The notes under the pieces: generated by a model
The model's input: the letters and a program-made list of their open reading frames with translations, nothing else
The model's database searches: none
Told to the model about the DNA's origin: nothing
NCBI GenBank assembly: GCA_963921825.1
Contig: OY997591.1
Location: 33,625,825 to 33,689,824 of the forward strand
Source of the DNA: Erodium maritimum
Lineage: Eukaryota; Streptophyta; Magnoliopsida; Geraniales; Geraniaceae
Reading direction: 5' to 3'
Length of the DNA stretch: 64,000 bases
Shown here: one piece after another, positions 44,792 to 58,345 of the stretch
Layout of the letters: every line of letters starts with the position of its first letter
Numbering within the stretch: position 1 is the stretch's first letter
Made by a program: the position numbers and the translations under genes

Positions 44792-45958
44792 CTAAATCAA
44801 CGTGCTTACAATGTGGGACCTAACAGTCCCGGATACCAGTTGTTGTCCCGATCGGCCGTGGCCCATCGGGGGCACATGGTTCCATAACAATAGTCTGCTT
44901 TGTTTCGCAGATCCAAACTCATGATCTCCTCGATCCACTGTTTCAACCAAAATAAAACTAACAGAATGAGATCTACCTAGCCAAAATCTTATTCGTCCTA
45001 AAGCAAACAACCTGAAGATAGCTAGTGCCTTTGTTGCGGATTCCCCGAGACTCCCCGGCTGTAGAGTTCCCGGGTCTGTGGGTATAGGTCCCTGACGGTC
45101 CTTCCCACCCCCGCTCTGGAGGATCATTCATCCACCGGAGGGTTATGGTCCCCCGGGCTAACATCCCGTTCTTGCACTTGTTGTGGTGATGTTGGCAGCA
45201 GCTTGGTCTCCGGCCTGTGGCATGTCTTAATCACCCTAGGTCTCGGACCAACGGCTGTGGTGTGACGCAGAATCCCTCGTCGAGCTAGTGTGCAGTTCAT
45301 TAGGTCACCCAAGCGCGGATCGGGTCTCTTCCACTTGGCCCCGATCTTAATCTGAGGGTTTGGGCTTGGAGTGTCCTTGACTCTTTTGGCGATCGTCGGA
45401 GACGGGGTCAACACCCTAACAGTAGTGCTCCGGGTCTCCTGATGTGCACGACCCCTGCTGGCCCCGACCCTCCTAGGGTTTATGGATCCCGTGGAGTAGG
45501 GGACTCTACCCGACTAGATACCGAGTCTCGATCGATCGTATCCCGGTTGATAGGCAGAGGACAACGAGAAGCAGTGTACCGGGTCCCATTGGTAGTTCGG
45601 GAGCATGGACTGCTCCGATGGAAGGGCGGGGGCCAGGCCCCGAAACTGTGTCTCCGGGAACCGTCGTGCCTGATCCCAGTCCGGTAGAGGGCGATGACGA
45701 CCTGGATTAGCTGCAACTGACCAGGTGACCTCCGATGTGGGTCGGTTCCAAAGTGACGGGTGACACCACGTCGGATCGTGGTGCACATCGTGCATGGACC
45801 ACCCCCGGTTATGCAGGACCAATATAGGGTTGGCTTGGCCATGCGAGGGGAGGCGCGAGTGATCGGCTTCACATCGGCGAGCAGGGTGGTAATGCGGTTC
45901 CGGCCATGGCGATCGGACGGAGTACCCGTCCCGTTGAGATCGGGGGAACGGAAAAGCC
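44792..45958 (-). pseudogene. L1 ORF1-like remnant with possible start of ORF2
   Basis: From ATG 45958 (MAFPFPRSQRDGYSVRSPWP) the frame is open but shows no known domain. From about 45414 a basic Pro/Ser-rich frame ends PQQVQERDVSPGDHNPPVDE at 45124, which is like the tail of plant L1 ORF1. Next, on the minus strand, STAGESRGIRNKGTSYLQ (about 45072-45020) vaguely recalls the NCRGLGNP opening of an L1 endonuclease, but this is weak. The central RNA-binding domains of ORF1 are missing. It is not functional. Confidence 0.4.
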
Positions 45959-46002
45959 ATGGGGAGAGAGGGAAAAGGGAACTCGGATCGAGGGGGGCCC
46001 AG

Positions 46003-47690
46003 TGTTAGTCTTAGTGCCCGTAGTTCAATCCTAAATGTCCAAATGTATATATCATCGTTAGCAATAAAATTAAAGCGGCTTTATATTACTTATGTGTTGG
46101 AGTAATATATCGATGTGTGCTCTGATCTATGCCCACCATGCGAATAGAACCATAGATCGAGATAGATCACACTCGATGGGTCCCTAGTCAACAAAGCTTC
46201 ACTAGAAGCGACTAGTATGAAAGATGGCTCTTTATGGCTTACGTTATGTTAGTCATTGGAATGGGATTCCGGAGTTTGATCATAGATATCATGTGGGACA
46301 TGATATTGGACGACCTGCCCTGAATATGTGCCATAGATTAAGTCATGAACATATTCAGTGTTGTAGCTTGTCATGTATCCTTAGACCAATGAGTCTTTGT
46401 GATCGCTATGTAGTCAACAACTGAGTTTGACCTGAGCCTAACGTTGTCCGTAACAGGGCTTCCATAACGGCCAGGATTGGCTTGGGGACGGGCTACATGA
46501 GTGACACGAAAGACGGCTAAGGGATTTGTCCCTCATACTAAGGTATGGGAAAGATATCGGTTCTCGGCCACTTGATCGAGAGTGACTGGAAGAATAGCAT
46601 GGCCATGCACATGATACTGGGTATCATATCTTCAGTCATCTCACATATCAAGGAATGGTGATTGAGAATAATAAGGATGACGGCTCTATGCCTTATCTCA
46701 ATCAGGATATCGGAGATAAAAGGATAATGACAGGGACGACAGAAAGGTTAGAATCGACAGGGTCGATTCGTTATGTAGTGTCAGGCAATGCTAAAGTCTC
46801 GTTAGTTGCCACTTAAATATGATCAAGTAAAATGAGATTTTACGTTGATCTATTGACATGCATAAACCTAAGGGCCACACCGGAGGATGAAACTCATTGA
46901 CACATTTATGGAGAATGGCCAAAAGGGAGTTGTCTCGGGACATGACCAAAACTGGGTTTTGGGTCATGTGCCCGTAAGTGAATAGGACTTTACGGATCGA
47001 GACAAGGCTTGGAGTCTTGGGATTGATCGCGTCGGATAATGTTGGACATTTCCGGTATGGAAGGCTTGGAGGCGATGAGCGAATCACGGGACCTCGTTGG
47101 AAATGGCGACGGGCCATGTTCCAAGAGGCCCATGAAAGGCCCATGCAACCAAGGCCCATGGAACTAATTAATCAAGTCTTGATTAATTAGTACTAAGCAA
47201 GCAAGACAAGGATTAAGGTGTTGGTGATTCACCACCTAACCCAATCTTGTCTTGCCATACTTTGTCCTATTTACACCTTAGTTGACACCATACTTGTCCC
47301 ATGCCTTTAGTTGGACAAGTATGGGTTTTGTTATGTTTAAGTCATCTTTTTTCAACATAACAAACACAAGACAAGAATAGGAAACACATTTTCTCTCCCT
47401 CTTCCATGGCCATTTCGGGTTTGGCTAGTTTCCACCTCCATGTTTGTGTTCTTGAGTCCTCAAAGAGAAGAACTACGTGGCTTTGATTCCCATGTGGATA
47501 CGTAGGCGTCTTGGAGACTCAAGCCAATCATTCGTTAACCGGTGTTCTTGTTTTGGTAAGAACTAGTGCTGAATTTTTCTCTTGTGAATCCATTCTTTGT
47601 TAGTTGTTTCATGGTTTTAATCGCCTCTTGGTTTTCATTGATTTTCCGCTGCGAGTTGGTTCATCTCCAACCCTACCTCGAGACTCAACA
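46003..47690 (+). repeat. 5' LTR of Copia copy B
   Basis: 1,688 bp, from TGTTAGTC to ACTCAACA, inserted directly in the L1 fragment. The primer site TGGTATCAGAGC follows at 47692. Confidence 0.96.
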
Positions 47691-47691
47691 G

Positions 47692-47703
47692 TGGTATCAG
47701 AGC
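47692..47703 (+). other. Primer-binding site of Copia copy B
   Basis: TGGTATCAGAGC one base after the LTR, identical to that of copy A. Confidence 0.92.
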
Positions 47704-49245
47704 CGTGCTACCTTCGGGATTCACAAGACGGTGTTCAAAGTTTCGGTTTTGCTTGAAAGTTTCGTTTTTGGCATGTTGTTTTGCTAAATTGTTTGATAAC
47801 ATGTTTTAAATTATTGTTTATGGATTTAATACATGTAAAATGAATTTTTGAAAATTACTTCAAATCTGGAAATTTTGAAAAAAAATTGATTTTTCGGGTC
47901 TCGGGAGCGGGACTCTCGGGGAGCCGAAACCGGGACCGAACGGGGCTCCGTTGGACGGAGCTAGGCTAAGCATGACCATTGGATGGTTGATATGCAAATG
48001 CTAAAATGTTTTGTTAGTTATGACGAGTTTGGAACCGTCATGACGAACTCGAAGATCAAATGTTCAAAAGTTTCATTTTTGAATGGTTTCGATAAACCGA
48101 GCATCAAAAATTTTCGAAACTTGGCTATTGATTAAAACCGGAAAATCACATGATGTTTGATAACATGCTTATTTGATAACACGATGTGTGATGTGATGTT
48201 GGCATGTTGTACATAATATCCCCGAGCTCGATTTAATTATTTATCGCTTTTCACGGCCTGCGAGCCGTTAGAGTTAGCGTGTAATTATTCTTTCAAGGTG
48301 TGGTCGTCGAACCACTTGTTTGTAATATTTATTTATTCCTGACCTGCGAGTCGTGTATTAAATTGTAATTTTTTACTCAAGACGAAGAAAGGGCGAAAAG
48401 GTCATTTGGTGGCTTTTCGGGTGTTGGCATCGGCTTGGAGTCGGTGGAGCTCAAGAAGCTAGTGGGAGTTAGTTTAGGGGCCTATTATGTGCATATTTAT
48501 CGCTTTATGCTTGGTTTAGTTTATGCATGATTAATTCTATGTGTTTTAGAATTGCATGCTTAACTTTATTTACCGAGCATATCACCTCACATGCAAAGAT
48601 AAAATTGGAATTTTAATCCTTGTGTGTGAACCCTTAGAACCGTCATTGCATTGGATGTAGTTGAAGGGTTCAAAGGAAGAATTACATTGGATGTAATTTG
48701 AGGCATCATTGCATTTGGAATGTAGTTGATGTGCTCATCGCATCTAGGATGTGCCAAAGTTTTGAACACAACTGGACAAGTAAAAGCGGGTCATGTCCGA
48801 TACCTCCCAATCATCAACACCTTACTACCTCCCCGTCCTATGGGTGTCGTGCGCATTAGCGGAGCATCCATGGGGAAGCAGGGTAGTAGGTTTGGACGAC
48901 ATATGTGGGTGTCGTGCGCATTAGCGGAGCACCTACATAGTGACGAGCCATAGTTGAAAATTGGTGGACCGACTACGATTCTCGGCCTGAGGTTGAGCTA
49001 GGGTAACAGGTAGGGTAAGTCGTGTACATAAGCACATACCCTAGCCAAGAGTCACATTGGATGTGATTGGATGAAGTCCTACCTACATAGCTCGATTAAG
49101 TGGTGAGCATTAGTTCAGCTTAATCGAGTGAATCAAGGATCTTGGTTTCAGATTCTGAAGGTTTAGAATCGATTGTTGGTGTTTAAGCTTGATCTTCATA
49201 AAATTTATTCAGTTTACTGATTGAATTTTATCTGTTGTAGATCAA
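47704..49245 (+). other. Untranslated leader of Copia copy B
   Basis: It is collinear with 991-2533 of copy A, with the same CATTGGATGTA and GTGTCGTGCGCATTAGC repeats. No credible gene. Confidence 0.75.
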
Positions 49246-49780
49246 ATGGCAAATTCAGCGAACATTAATAGTTTGTCATTAAAAACCATTCTTGACAGGG
49301 TCAAGCTAAATGGGACAAACTATTTGGACTGGTACAGAATTTTGAGGATAGTCCTCAAGTCTGAACGCAAAGAATATGTCCATGACAAGGCTGTCTCTAA
49401 GACCATATCAGAGTTACATGAAGTGTCATTAATTGCTGAGAAGAATATATCAGGGATCTGGGATCCAAGGATATTCTGATGGTCAACAAGGGAATTGGAA
49501 GTGGCAAGGGCGGGGCCCATGCGCACTTGGCAGGAAAGATGAGACACATGATAATGTCTGCTTCTACTGCCAACAGCCTGGTCATTGGAACCAGGATTAC
49601 AGGAAGTTCACGGCTGATCTGAAGAAGGGCAATGGGACTGCGCCTTCATCAAATAGCGTGGATGATCTGAAGAAGGGCAGTAGGACCGCGCCTTCATCAG
49701 GAAACCTGGATGATCTAAGGAAGGGCGGTGGGACCGTGCCTTCATCCGGTATTAACTCTATAGAGCTACATCTCTCTACT
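49246..49780 (+). pseudogene. Copia gag remnant, copy B
   Basis: Collinear with gag of copy A: NGTNYLDWYR at the N-terminus, a zinc-knuckle remnant CFYCQQPGHWN (about 49557) and the triple 51-bp linker repeat. Broken and shorter than a normal Copia Gag. Confidence 0.8.
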
Positions 49781-52606
49781 TCCAAAGATTCATGGGTATT
49801 AGATACCAGGACTGAATCTCACACATGCACTTATATATGGTTGCTGAAAGTAGGAGAGGTTTGGAAAACACGAAGTGGACCTCAGAGTTGTGGCAACTGC
49901 TGTAGGATCCATGAGTCTTGCTTTGCCAAGAGGCCTTGTGTTAGTATTGTATAAAGTATATTGCATACCTACTTTTAGTAGGAATATTATATCTGTATCC
50001 ATGTTTGACAAGGAAGGATATAATGTTAATATTGGAAATGGAGTTTTCAATGTTCTATGCAATGATATGTTTTATACCAGTACTGACTTGGTTGGAGGAT
50101 TGTACATATTAGATATGGGTAACAATGTCTCAAGTTCTATATATTCCGTTAATACCAAGAGGTCTAAATCCAACGATTTAAACCTAACTCTGTTATGCCA
50201 CTGTCATTTAGGTCGCATAAACAAGAAGCACCTATCAGCACTTCAGAAGTGCGGACTTTCAGGTTCATTCGAATTTCATTCGATCGATAGGTGCAAGGTT
50301 TGTTTGATGGGCAAAATGACTAAAGTTCCCTTTTATCGATCGCGATGAAAGGGCGGGTGAATTATTGGGGCTGATACACTCGAATGTGTGTAGACCAATA
50401 AGTTCAGTTGCCAGGAGGGGTTTTAGCTACTTTACCACATTTACTAATGATTACAGTAAATATGGTTATGTCTATTCGGTGAGACATAAGTCTGAAGCTT
50501 TTGATAAATTCAAAGAGTTTAAGACTAAAGTAGAAAACCAGCTCGACAAAGGTATTAAGGCACTTCGATTGGATCGAGGTGGAAAATACTTGACCACAGA
50601 GTTATTAGATCATCTAAAAGAGAATGGGATCCTTTTGGAATGGACTCCTCCTGGGACACTGTAGTTGAAAGGTGTAGCCAAACGGAGAAATCGGACATTG
50701 TTAGACAATGGTCCATTCCATGATTAGTTGGACTGGTCTCCCAATCTCTTTCAGGGGTTATGCTCTAGAGACGACCGCATTCATAGTGAATCGGGCTTCG
50801 ACAAGGGTGTGGAAGGGACACCATTTTAAAAATGGAATGGGATGATGCCCGCTTTGTCCTTCCTAAAGATTTGTGGTTGCGAGGCTTATGTGAAACATTT
50901 GGTTTCGACTAAGCTCGAACCAAGATCTGAGATATGCACCTTCGTGTGGTATCCCAAAGAAACAAGGGGATACTACTTCTACAATCCCAGTGAAAACATG
51001 GTGTTCGTCGCATGGGGTGGGGTCTTTATGGAAAAGGAGTTTTGTTTCCAAAGACGTCATTGGGAGGACTGTGCATCTCGAAGAAATTCAGGATGGTACA
51101 GATCTGTCTAAACCAATTGGAAACCCAATAGAAAGGAGCCAGAGATTGTCGTAGAGTAAGAACCAATTCGTGTTACAATTCCGGAAGGTCCAAGGCGATT
51201 TGAAAGGATCAATCTTCCACCTCCAAGATATGGTATCCGGAGGTGACAGTGAAGTCATGGTGGATCACGATGATCCAGCCACCTTTCAGGAAGTCGTGGA
51301 TGGGCCCAACTCCGAGTTATGGCTGGGAGCCATGAGGGAGGAAATGCAATCCATGTCGGACAACCGAGTCTAGGAACCGGTTGATCCCATCAATGGTGTG
51401 AGGACCATAGGATGCAAATGGATCTTCAAGGTGAAGATGGACATGGACGGCAACCCTCTGACCTACAAAGCTCAACTGGTGGCGAAAGGTTATAGGCAGA
51501 TCCAATGGATTGACTATGAGGAAACCTTCTCCTTAGTGGCTATGGTCAAAATCGATCCAAATTCTTCTTGACGTAACTGCGTATCATAATTACGAGATAT
51601 GTCAAGTGGATGTCAAAACCGCTTTCCTAAATGGAAATTTGACTGAGTACGTTTGTATGTCTCGGCCCAAAGGTTTTGACGATCCGAAGAATAAAGGAAA
51701 GATTTATAAGTTGTTGAAATCCATTTATGGATTGAAATGAACTTCTCGGAGTTGGATCCTTCGTTTTGATGAAGTTGTAATTGGATTTGGCTTAATCAAG
51801 AACGAGGATGAATCTTGCGTTTATAAGAAGGCTAGTGGGAGCAATATTACCTTTCTGGTTCTCATTGAAAACGACATCCCAACCTTGCACGAGACTAAAG
51901 CTTGGTTGAGGAAGTGTTTTTCAATAAAGGACTTAGGTGATGCTTCTCATATCTTAAGGATTAAGATATGTAGAGATCGCACCAAGAGGATCTTGGATTT
52001 AAGTCAGGGAACCTATGTGAACAAGGCATTGAGTAGGTTCTTAATGCTCGATTCAAAGAAAGGTCTCTTACCCACTAGTCATGGCATTTATCTCAGCAAG
52101 ACTCGGTGTCCTAAGACAACTGATGAGCTGAAAAGGATGATGAGAATCCTATGAGCCTAGGGGCAGGATCGATCATATATGCCATGACATGTATGAGACC
52201 GGACGTCTCGTAAGCCTTATGTTGTACCAGTAGAATCATTCTAACCTGGGGGAAGATGATGCTGAACTAGTCGTCGAAGGATGAGTAGGCGCTAGTTCTC
52301 CAAGACAAATCCAGATGACTTTAGAAGTCAATCAGGATATGTGTTTACGCTGAATGGCAGAGCTTTAGCTGGGAGAGCGTAAAGCAAGATATCATTGCCG
52401 AATCTACGACAGAGGCCAAGTACATGGATGCTGCAGAGGCAGCTAAGGAGGCTATGTGGATTTGGAAATTCATGGCAGGGCTGAGTGTAATTAAAAATCC
52501 ATCCAGCCCGGTGAATCCATCTTGCGACAACACAAGGGCCATTGCGCAAGCTAAAAGCCTAGATCGTATAACAAATCCAAACATGTACTGCGGCGTATCC
52601 ACCTGA
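49780..52606 (+). pseudogene. Copia pol remnant, copy B (PR-IN-RT-RH)
   Basis: Same order and wording as copy A. Protease remnant is near 49785, pre-integrase zinc region about 50195-50330, integrase core about 50365-50660, RT about 51380-51870 and RNase H about 52400-52600. Broken. Most of its breaks have a counterpart in copy A, so they predate the split of the two copies. Confidence 0.87.
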
Positions 52607-52762
52607 GGTGAAGTGAGGTGAAGTGAAGATAACCGATATTGCAACAGATGATAACATAGCCAACCCTTTGACTAAGGCAGTGTCACTGCCTGAACATGTT
52701 AGACATGTAAAGTCGATGGGGACATATTGGAGTTTAGATTGGAACTAGGGCAAGTGGGAGAT

Positions 52763-54450
52763 TGTTAGTCTTAGTGCCCGTAGTTCAATCCTAAATGTCC
52801 AAATGTATATATCATCGTTAGCAATAAAATTAAAGCGGCTTTATATTACTTATGTATTGGAGTAATATATCGATGTGTGCTCTGATCTATGCCCACCATG
52901 CGAATAGAACCATAGATCGAGATAGATCACACTCGATGGGTCCCTAGTCAACAAAGCTTCACTAGAAGCGACTAGTATGAAAGATGGCTCTTTATGGCTT
53001 ACGTTCTGTTAGTCATTGGAATGGGATTCCGGAGTTTGATCATAGATATCATGTGGGACATGATATTGGACGACCTGCCCTGAATATGTGCCATAGATTA
53101 AGTCATGAACATATTCAATGTTGTAGCTTGTCATGTATCCTTAGACCAATGAGTCTTTGTGATCGCTATGTAGTCAACAACTGAGTTTGACCTGAGCCTA
53201 ACGTTGTCCGTAACAGGGCTTCCATAACGGCCAGGATTGGCTTGGGGACGGGCTACATGAGTGACACGAAAGACGGCTAAGGGATTTATCCCTCATACTA
53301 AGGTATGAGAAAGATATCGGTTCTCGGCCACTTGATCGAGAGTGACTGGAAGAATAGCATGGCCATTCACATGATACTGGGTATCATATCTTCAGTCATC
53401 TCACATATCAAGGAATGGTGATTGAGAATAATAAGGATGACGGCTCTATGCCTTATCTCAATCAGGATATCGGAGATAAAAGGATAATGACAGGGACGAC
53501 GGAAAGGTTAGAATCGACAGGGTCGATTCGTTATGTAGTGTCAGGCAATACTAAAGTCTCGTTAGTTGCCACTTAAATATGATCAAGTAAAATGGGATTC
53601 TACGTTGATCTATTGACATGCATAAACCTAAGGGTCACACCGGAGGATGAAACTCATTGACACATTTATGGAGAATGGCCAAAAGGGAGTTGTCTCGGGA
53701 CATGACCAAAACTGGGTTTTGGGTCATGTGCCCGTAAGTGAATAGGACTTTACGGATCGAGACAAGGCTTGGAGTCTTGGGATTGATCGCGTCGGATAAT
53801 GTTGGACATTTCCGGTATGGAAGGCTTGGAGGCGATGAGCGAATCACGGGACCTCGTTGGAAATGGCGACGGGCCATGTTCCAAGAGGCCCATGAAAGGC
53901 CCATGCAACCAAGGCCCATGGAACTAATTAATCAAGTCTTGATTAATTAGTACTAAGCAAGCAAGACAAGGATTAAGGTGTTGGTGATTCACCACCTAAC
54001 CCAATCTTGTCTTGCCATACTTTGTCTTATTTACACCTTACTTGACACCATACTTGTCCCATGCCTTTAGTTGGACAAGTATGGGTTTTGTTATGTTTAA
54101 GTCATCTTTTTTCAACATAACAAACACAAGACAAGAATAGGAAACACATTTTCTCTCCCTCTTCCATGGCCATTTCGGGTTTGGCTAGTTTCCACCTCCA
54201 TGTTTGTGTTCTTGAGTCCTCAAAGAGAAGAACTACGTGGCTTTGATTCCCATGTGGATACGTAGGCGTCTTGGAGACTCAAGCCAATCATTCGTTAACC
54301 GGTGTTCTTGTTTTGGTAAGAACTAGTGCTGAATTTTTCTCTTGTGAATCCATTCTTTGTTAGTTGTTTCATGGTTTTAATCGTCTCTTGGTTTTCATTG
54401 ATTTTCCGCTGCGAGTTGGTTCATCTCCAGCCCTACCTCGAGACCCAACA
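52763..54450 (+). repeat. 3' LTR of Copia copy B
   Basis: 1,688 bp, preceded by the polypurine tract AAGTGGGAGAT and ending CCCAACA. Same length as the 5' LTR with no gap seen. Confidence 0.96.
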
Positions 54451-54584
54451 GCCAGATCCGGTGGTTGGACGCGAGAGAAGGCCGTGGAGGAGCTGCGGCG
54501 GCGGTGGCTGTTGAACCCTAATAGAGTTTACGTGAGAACCCCAGAGAGGTTTTAGTGGAGAGCATATCTTTTGCGATTACATTT

Positions 54585-55069
54585 AAGCGTTATATTAACT
54601 TTTTTCGTAAACCCAAATTCATGCTTTGTGTTTATCACTACCATCATATAAGTTCAACAAATATGCATTTATGAACGCAAAAACTGCTAAATTCTCAACG
54701 AATATCTGTATAAAGACAACTAGGAGCTATGCATGGTGGATTATGTAGCCGAAAGTGATTTATTTCTTTAGTATACAAGAATTTTATTACGAGAAACGTG
54801 AAAACGTTATATAATTACCAGAAAAGATACATTATTTTAAGAAAGGACAACCAGTGCTCTCAAACGAGTGCCTAATGTAAGCTCTCCATCTAATCTCACC
54901 CTTGAGCAACTTCCAATGTCAAACAAACTTGTCCACTAACCATACACATTCCAAGTCCAAGATGACAATGTCCTAAATTATAGGGTAAAACTCATTGAAA
55001 ACAAATAATAAGCAGTATGGGGAGTTTTTTTTTCCTCATGTCAACTACTAACAGTACATATTTTACCTA
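54585..55069. other. Non-coding stretch between two LINE-bearing blocks
   Basis: AT-rich, with no frame of note and no repeat shared with the rest of the window. It directly continues the sequence interrupted at 44750. Confidence 0.45.
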
Positions 55070-57405
55070 TTTTTTTTTTTATAAATGATGAATTTATTAA
55101 TGGCTTTGAAATAACAAATTACAAAGTACGAGGTAAAAACCCCAAAATAACCTTCAAGAGAAACAGAAAAGGAGCTCAAACTCCTAAATGGAACCAATAT
55201 AACACGAAGCAGGAGATGCCAACCAAAGAGGAAGGGTAGCATCACCAGTAACATTGCCAACCATCCTGCAAATACTGAAACTGTGGAGCTGCATTTTGCT
55301 GAAAACATCAACTACATGCTCAATCTGCTGCCTAAAGACACCGGAGTTCCTCTGTAACCAAATGTGCCACAAACACAAGTAGCCAACCTTGACCCAAAAC
55401 CTCCACCAACTCCTCCTCCCTAACCCTCTCCAAGCTGAGATCAAAGAAACACAATCTCCAGGAGAGACCCAAAAGATCGACCACCAAGAGTAAAGTTTCG
55501 ACCACAACGACCAAGAGAAAGAGCAATGCAGGAAAAGTTGCGAGGCATCCTCAAAGACATGACCACATAGGCAGCAGAACATATCATTGAGGGAGATGCA
55601 CATACCTCTCTCTTCCAAGAACGTCTTGGTCGATACTGCGTTATGAGCTATCAACCAAACCAGGGAGCTATACTTGGGAGGGAGATTCTTGATCCACAGA
55701 AACCCCGCCCAAGGTACAGGAGAAACCACGTTCCCGCTGCGACCAAGAAACCGAGTCCGGTATGTTGGGCCGAATACAAGCCGTGGACAGGAGATCCATG
55801 AGCACAGCGGACTCCTCCCACTCATAAGAGAACACAAAGGATCGACGATAGTCAATGATCCAAGAGCCATCGCGCCAGACTTCCCCAATACGAGTCCATT
55901 TCCCTACACAGATGCTGTAAAGCCTAGGGAAACGAAAATGAAAAGCAGTAGGTCCAATCCAGACGTCTTGCCAAAATCGGATCCGATCCCCCCCTCCTAC
56001 TCTCCAGTGAAGACTCTGACTGCCAAACATGCCTCTGAAAGTCGGGGAATTTGAAAGACTCATGATATGGCCGAAAAAGAACGAGGATCCCGGCTTATCA
56101 AGAGCAATCAAGTCCCAATCCGAAGAAGACCAGCCAAACTTAGCGCACAGAACACGCTTCCAAAGAGAGTCCTTCTCCGAGGCAAAGCGCCAAAACCATT
56201 TAGCCAGCAAGCTCTGATTCACCTTCTCAAGCCCTCGAATGCCCGGTCCCCCCTCAGACTTGGGTTTACAGACAGAAGACCGGCGGACTTTGCAAAAAAC
56301 CCGAGAATGAGCCCTGTTATGCCAAAGGAACCGTCGCCTCCACGCTTCCAACTCTCGAATAACACCCTTCCGGGCCCTAGCATAGATAGATCCTTGGTCT
56401 TCCATAAGTATAAAGAGGCTTTGAATCTATGAATAACAGGGGTCCAGAAAGAGAGATGTCTGGGATTCGCTCCCAGGCTGAAACCACGATACTTGATAGG
56501 GAGAACACCTACCAGACACCCCAAAGAAGAGGCAACTAAATCTGGGGTACAGGACCGGGCGTTCAGGAGAATAGTAGTGGACTTATCAAAATTAATCTTG
56601 AGGCCCGAGCTCCGCTCAAAAGTAAGAAGTGTGCTTTTGAACCTCAGAAGATCATCAGGTGACCCTTTCACAAACAGCAGGGTATCATCAGCAAATTGCA
56701 AATGGGAGATGACAGGTCCTAAGGGGCCTATCTGAATACCAGCAAAGACTCCCAAACGAATACCCTGCTCCAAAACCTGATGGAGGCCTTCAGCTGCAAT
56801 CAAGAAAATGAAGGGAGAGAGAGTACAACCCTGGCGAATTCCATTCAGGACCGGGAAATCTTGGCTAGGGGAGCCATTTACAAGGACAACATATAAAACT
56901 TTGAAGCAGGAGGCCATCTAGGAGCGCCACTTGGGGCCAAAGTCCAAAGCATTCATTACCTCATCCACATAGTCCCAGTGCACTTTATCAAATGCTTTCT
57001 CAAAATCCAGCTTGAGAACCACAACCTCCTCATTAGACCTACGAACCAGATCAATGACCTCAGAGGCAATCAGAACATCATCTACTAGTTGCCTGCCAGC
57101 AACGAAACTAGATTGAGCATCGCTAATAATATTGTCACGCCCCAATTTCAATAAACCGAACTCAGGACGTGAACTTTTAAAACAATAAAACATTTTGAAA
57201 CCTTTTACATTAAATCACTTTAAGATCACCGTTTGTTCAACAAAATAATATTTACAACTTAAAACACGTCCCAACAAGTGGACAAAAGTATGGTATCCGT
57301 CGCTAGACTCAAATAAACCCAGAATCCCGCTCCTAGCTCTTCAAGCTTCAGAAGCACACCTAGTCCAACCTGCGACCGGTACCTGTAGGAAAACGCTCAC
57401 AACCT

Positions 57406-57560
57406 CCCGAGACTCGAACTCGGTCAGGCTAGCCAAAGAACGCTCGCAACTTCCCGAGACTCGAACTCGGTCAAGCCAGCCAAAGAACGCTCGCAACCTC
57501 CCGAGACTCGAACTCGGTCAGGCCAGTCAAAGAACGCTCGCAACTTACCGATCCCTGTCA
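57406..57560. repeat. 47-bp repeat in the solo LTR
   Basis: CCCGAGACTCGAACTCGG recurs at 57406, 57453 and 57500 with an exact 47-bp step; a fourth, partial unit follows. Confidence 0.85.
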
Positions 57561-57659
57561 GGTAAGCCAGCCAAATTCCACACCACTTCCCGACACACAG
57601 TCGGGTCACTAACCTCGGGCAAGCACAATCACAATCACAAGCAAAGTTCAACAAACAAC

Positions 57660-58345
57660 AACAACACAGGTTCAACACTCCACAGACACTCATGGCCGCC
57701 CAAGACACCAACAGTAAAACACGGACTCAACAACCCCACGGGCACTCACGGCCTCCAAAGACACACCAACCATAACTCACGGGCTCAACAACCCCACGGG
57801 CACTCATGGCCACCAAGACACACCAACAGTAACTCACGGGCTCAACAACCCCACGGCACTCACGGCCACCCAAGACACACCAACAGTAAATCACGGGCTC
57901 AACAACCCCACGGGCACTCATGGCCACCAAGACACACCAACAGTAACTCACGGGCTCAACAACCCCACGGCACTCACGGCCACCCAAGACACACCAACAG
58001 TAACTCACGGGCTCAACAACCCCACGGCACTCACGGCCACCCAAGACACACCAACAGTAAAGACACGGGTTCAACAACCCCACGGGCACTCATGACAACC
58101 AAGACACACCAACAGTAACTCACGGGCTCAACAACCCCACGGGCACTCATGGCCACCTAAGACACAAATTACACAAACAACCTCCGGGCATAACCAATGC
58201 CTCCAGCAGTTCTAATATCAACAGTTTCACAATCAACCTCCGGGCATGGTCATATGCCTCCAGTACTCCTAGTATCGATAAGTTCACAATCAACCTCCGG
58301 GCATGATCATATGCCTCCAGTAATTCTAACATCGATAAGTTCTCT
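57660..58345. repeat. 56-bp and 62-bp minisatellites in the solo LTR
   Basis: About eight units containing CCCCACGGGCACTCATGGCC run to about 58160. They are related to the array in the LTR of Gypsy G. They are followed by about three units of roughly 62 bp with AACCTCCGGGCATGATCATA. The minus-strand frame with repeated VEPVSYCWCVL comes from this array. Confidence 0.85.

Larger units (their letters stand above)
46003..54450 (+). mobile_element. Copia LTR retrotransposon, copy B (complete length)
   Basis: It has LTRs of 1,688 bp at each end, an initiator-Met primer site, a 1.5-kb leader, gag, pol in Copia order and a polypurine tract. Flanks are CCCAG (45998-46002) and GCCAG (54451-54455), a target duplication with one difference. 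About 16 differences between the LTRs (about 0.95%) suggest roughly 0.4-0.7 million years at commonly used plant rates. It is structurally whole in length, but gag-pol is broken, with about eight breaks, many shared with copy A. Confidence 0.95.
44767..54567 (-). mobile_element. L1 fragment of about 1.35 kb, split by Copia copy B
   Basis: The two pieces are 44767-46002 and about 54451-54567, bracketed by a 17-bp duplication. On the minus strand the 5' end (54567 downward) looks like an L1 5' UTR with CTCTCTGGGGTTCTCACG. Then come an ORF1 N-terminus and C-terminus and possibly the start of ORF2. There is no poly(A) tail at the left end. It retains its 5' part but lacks ORF2, which is unusual for a LINE. 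Confidence 0.62.

Noticed and set aside
57727-58089. Minus-strand Cys/Val-rich repeating frame (VEPVSYCWCVL)
   Set aside because: Read from the 56-bp array in the solo LTR; not a Cys-rich peptide gene.
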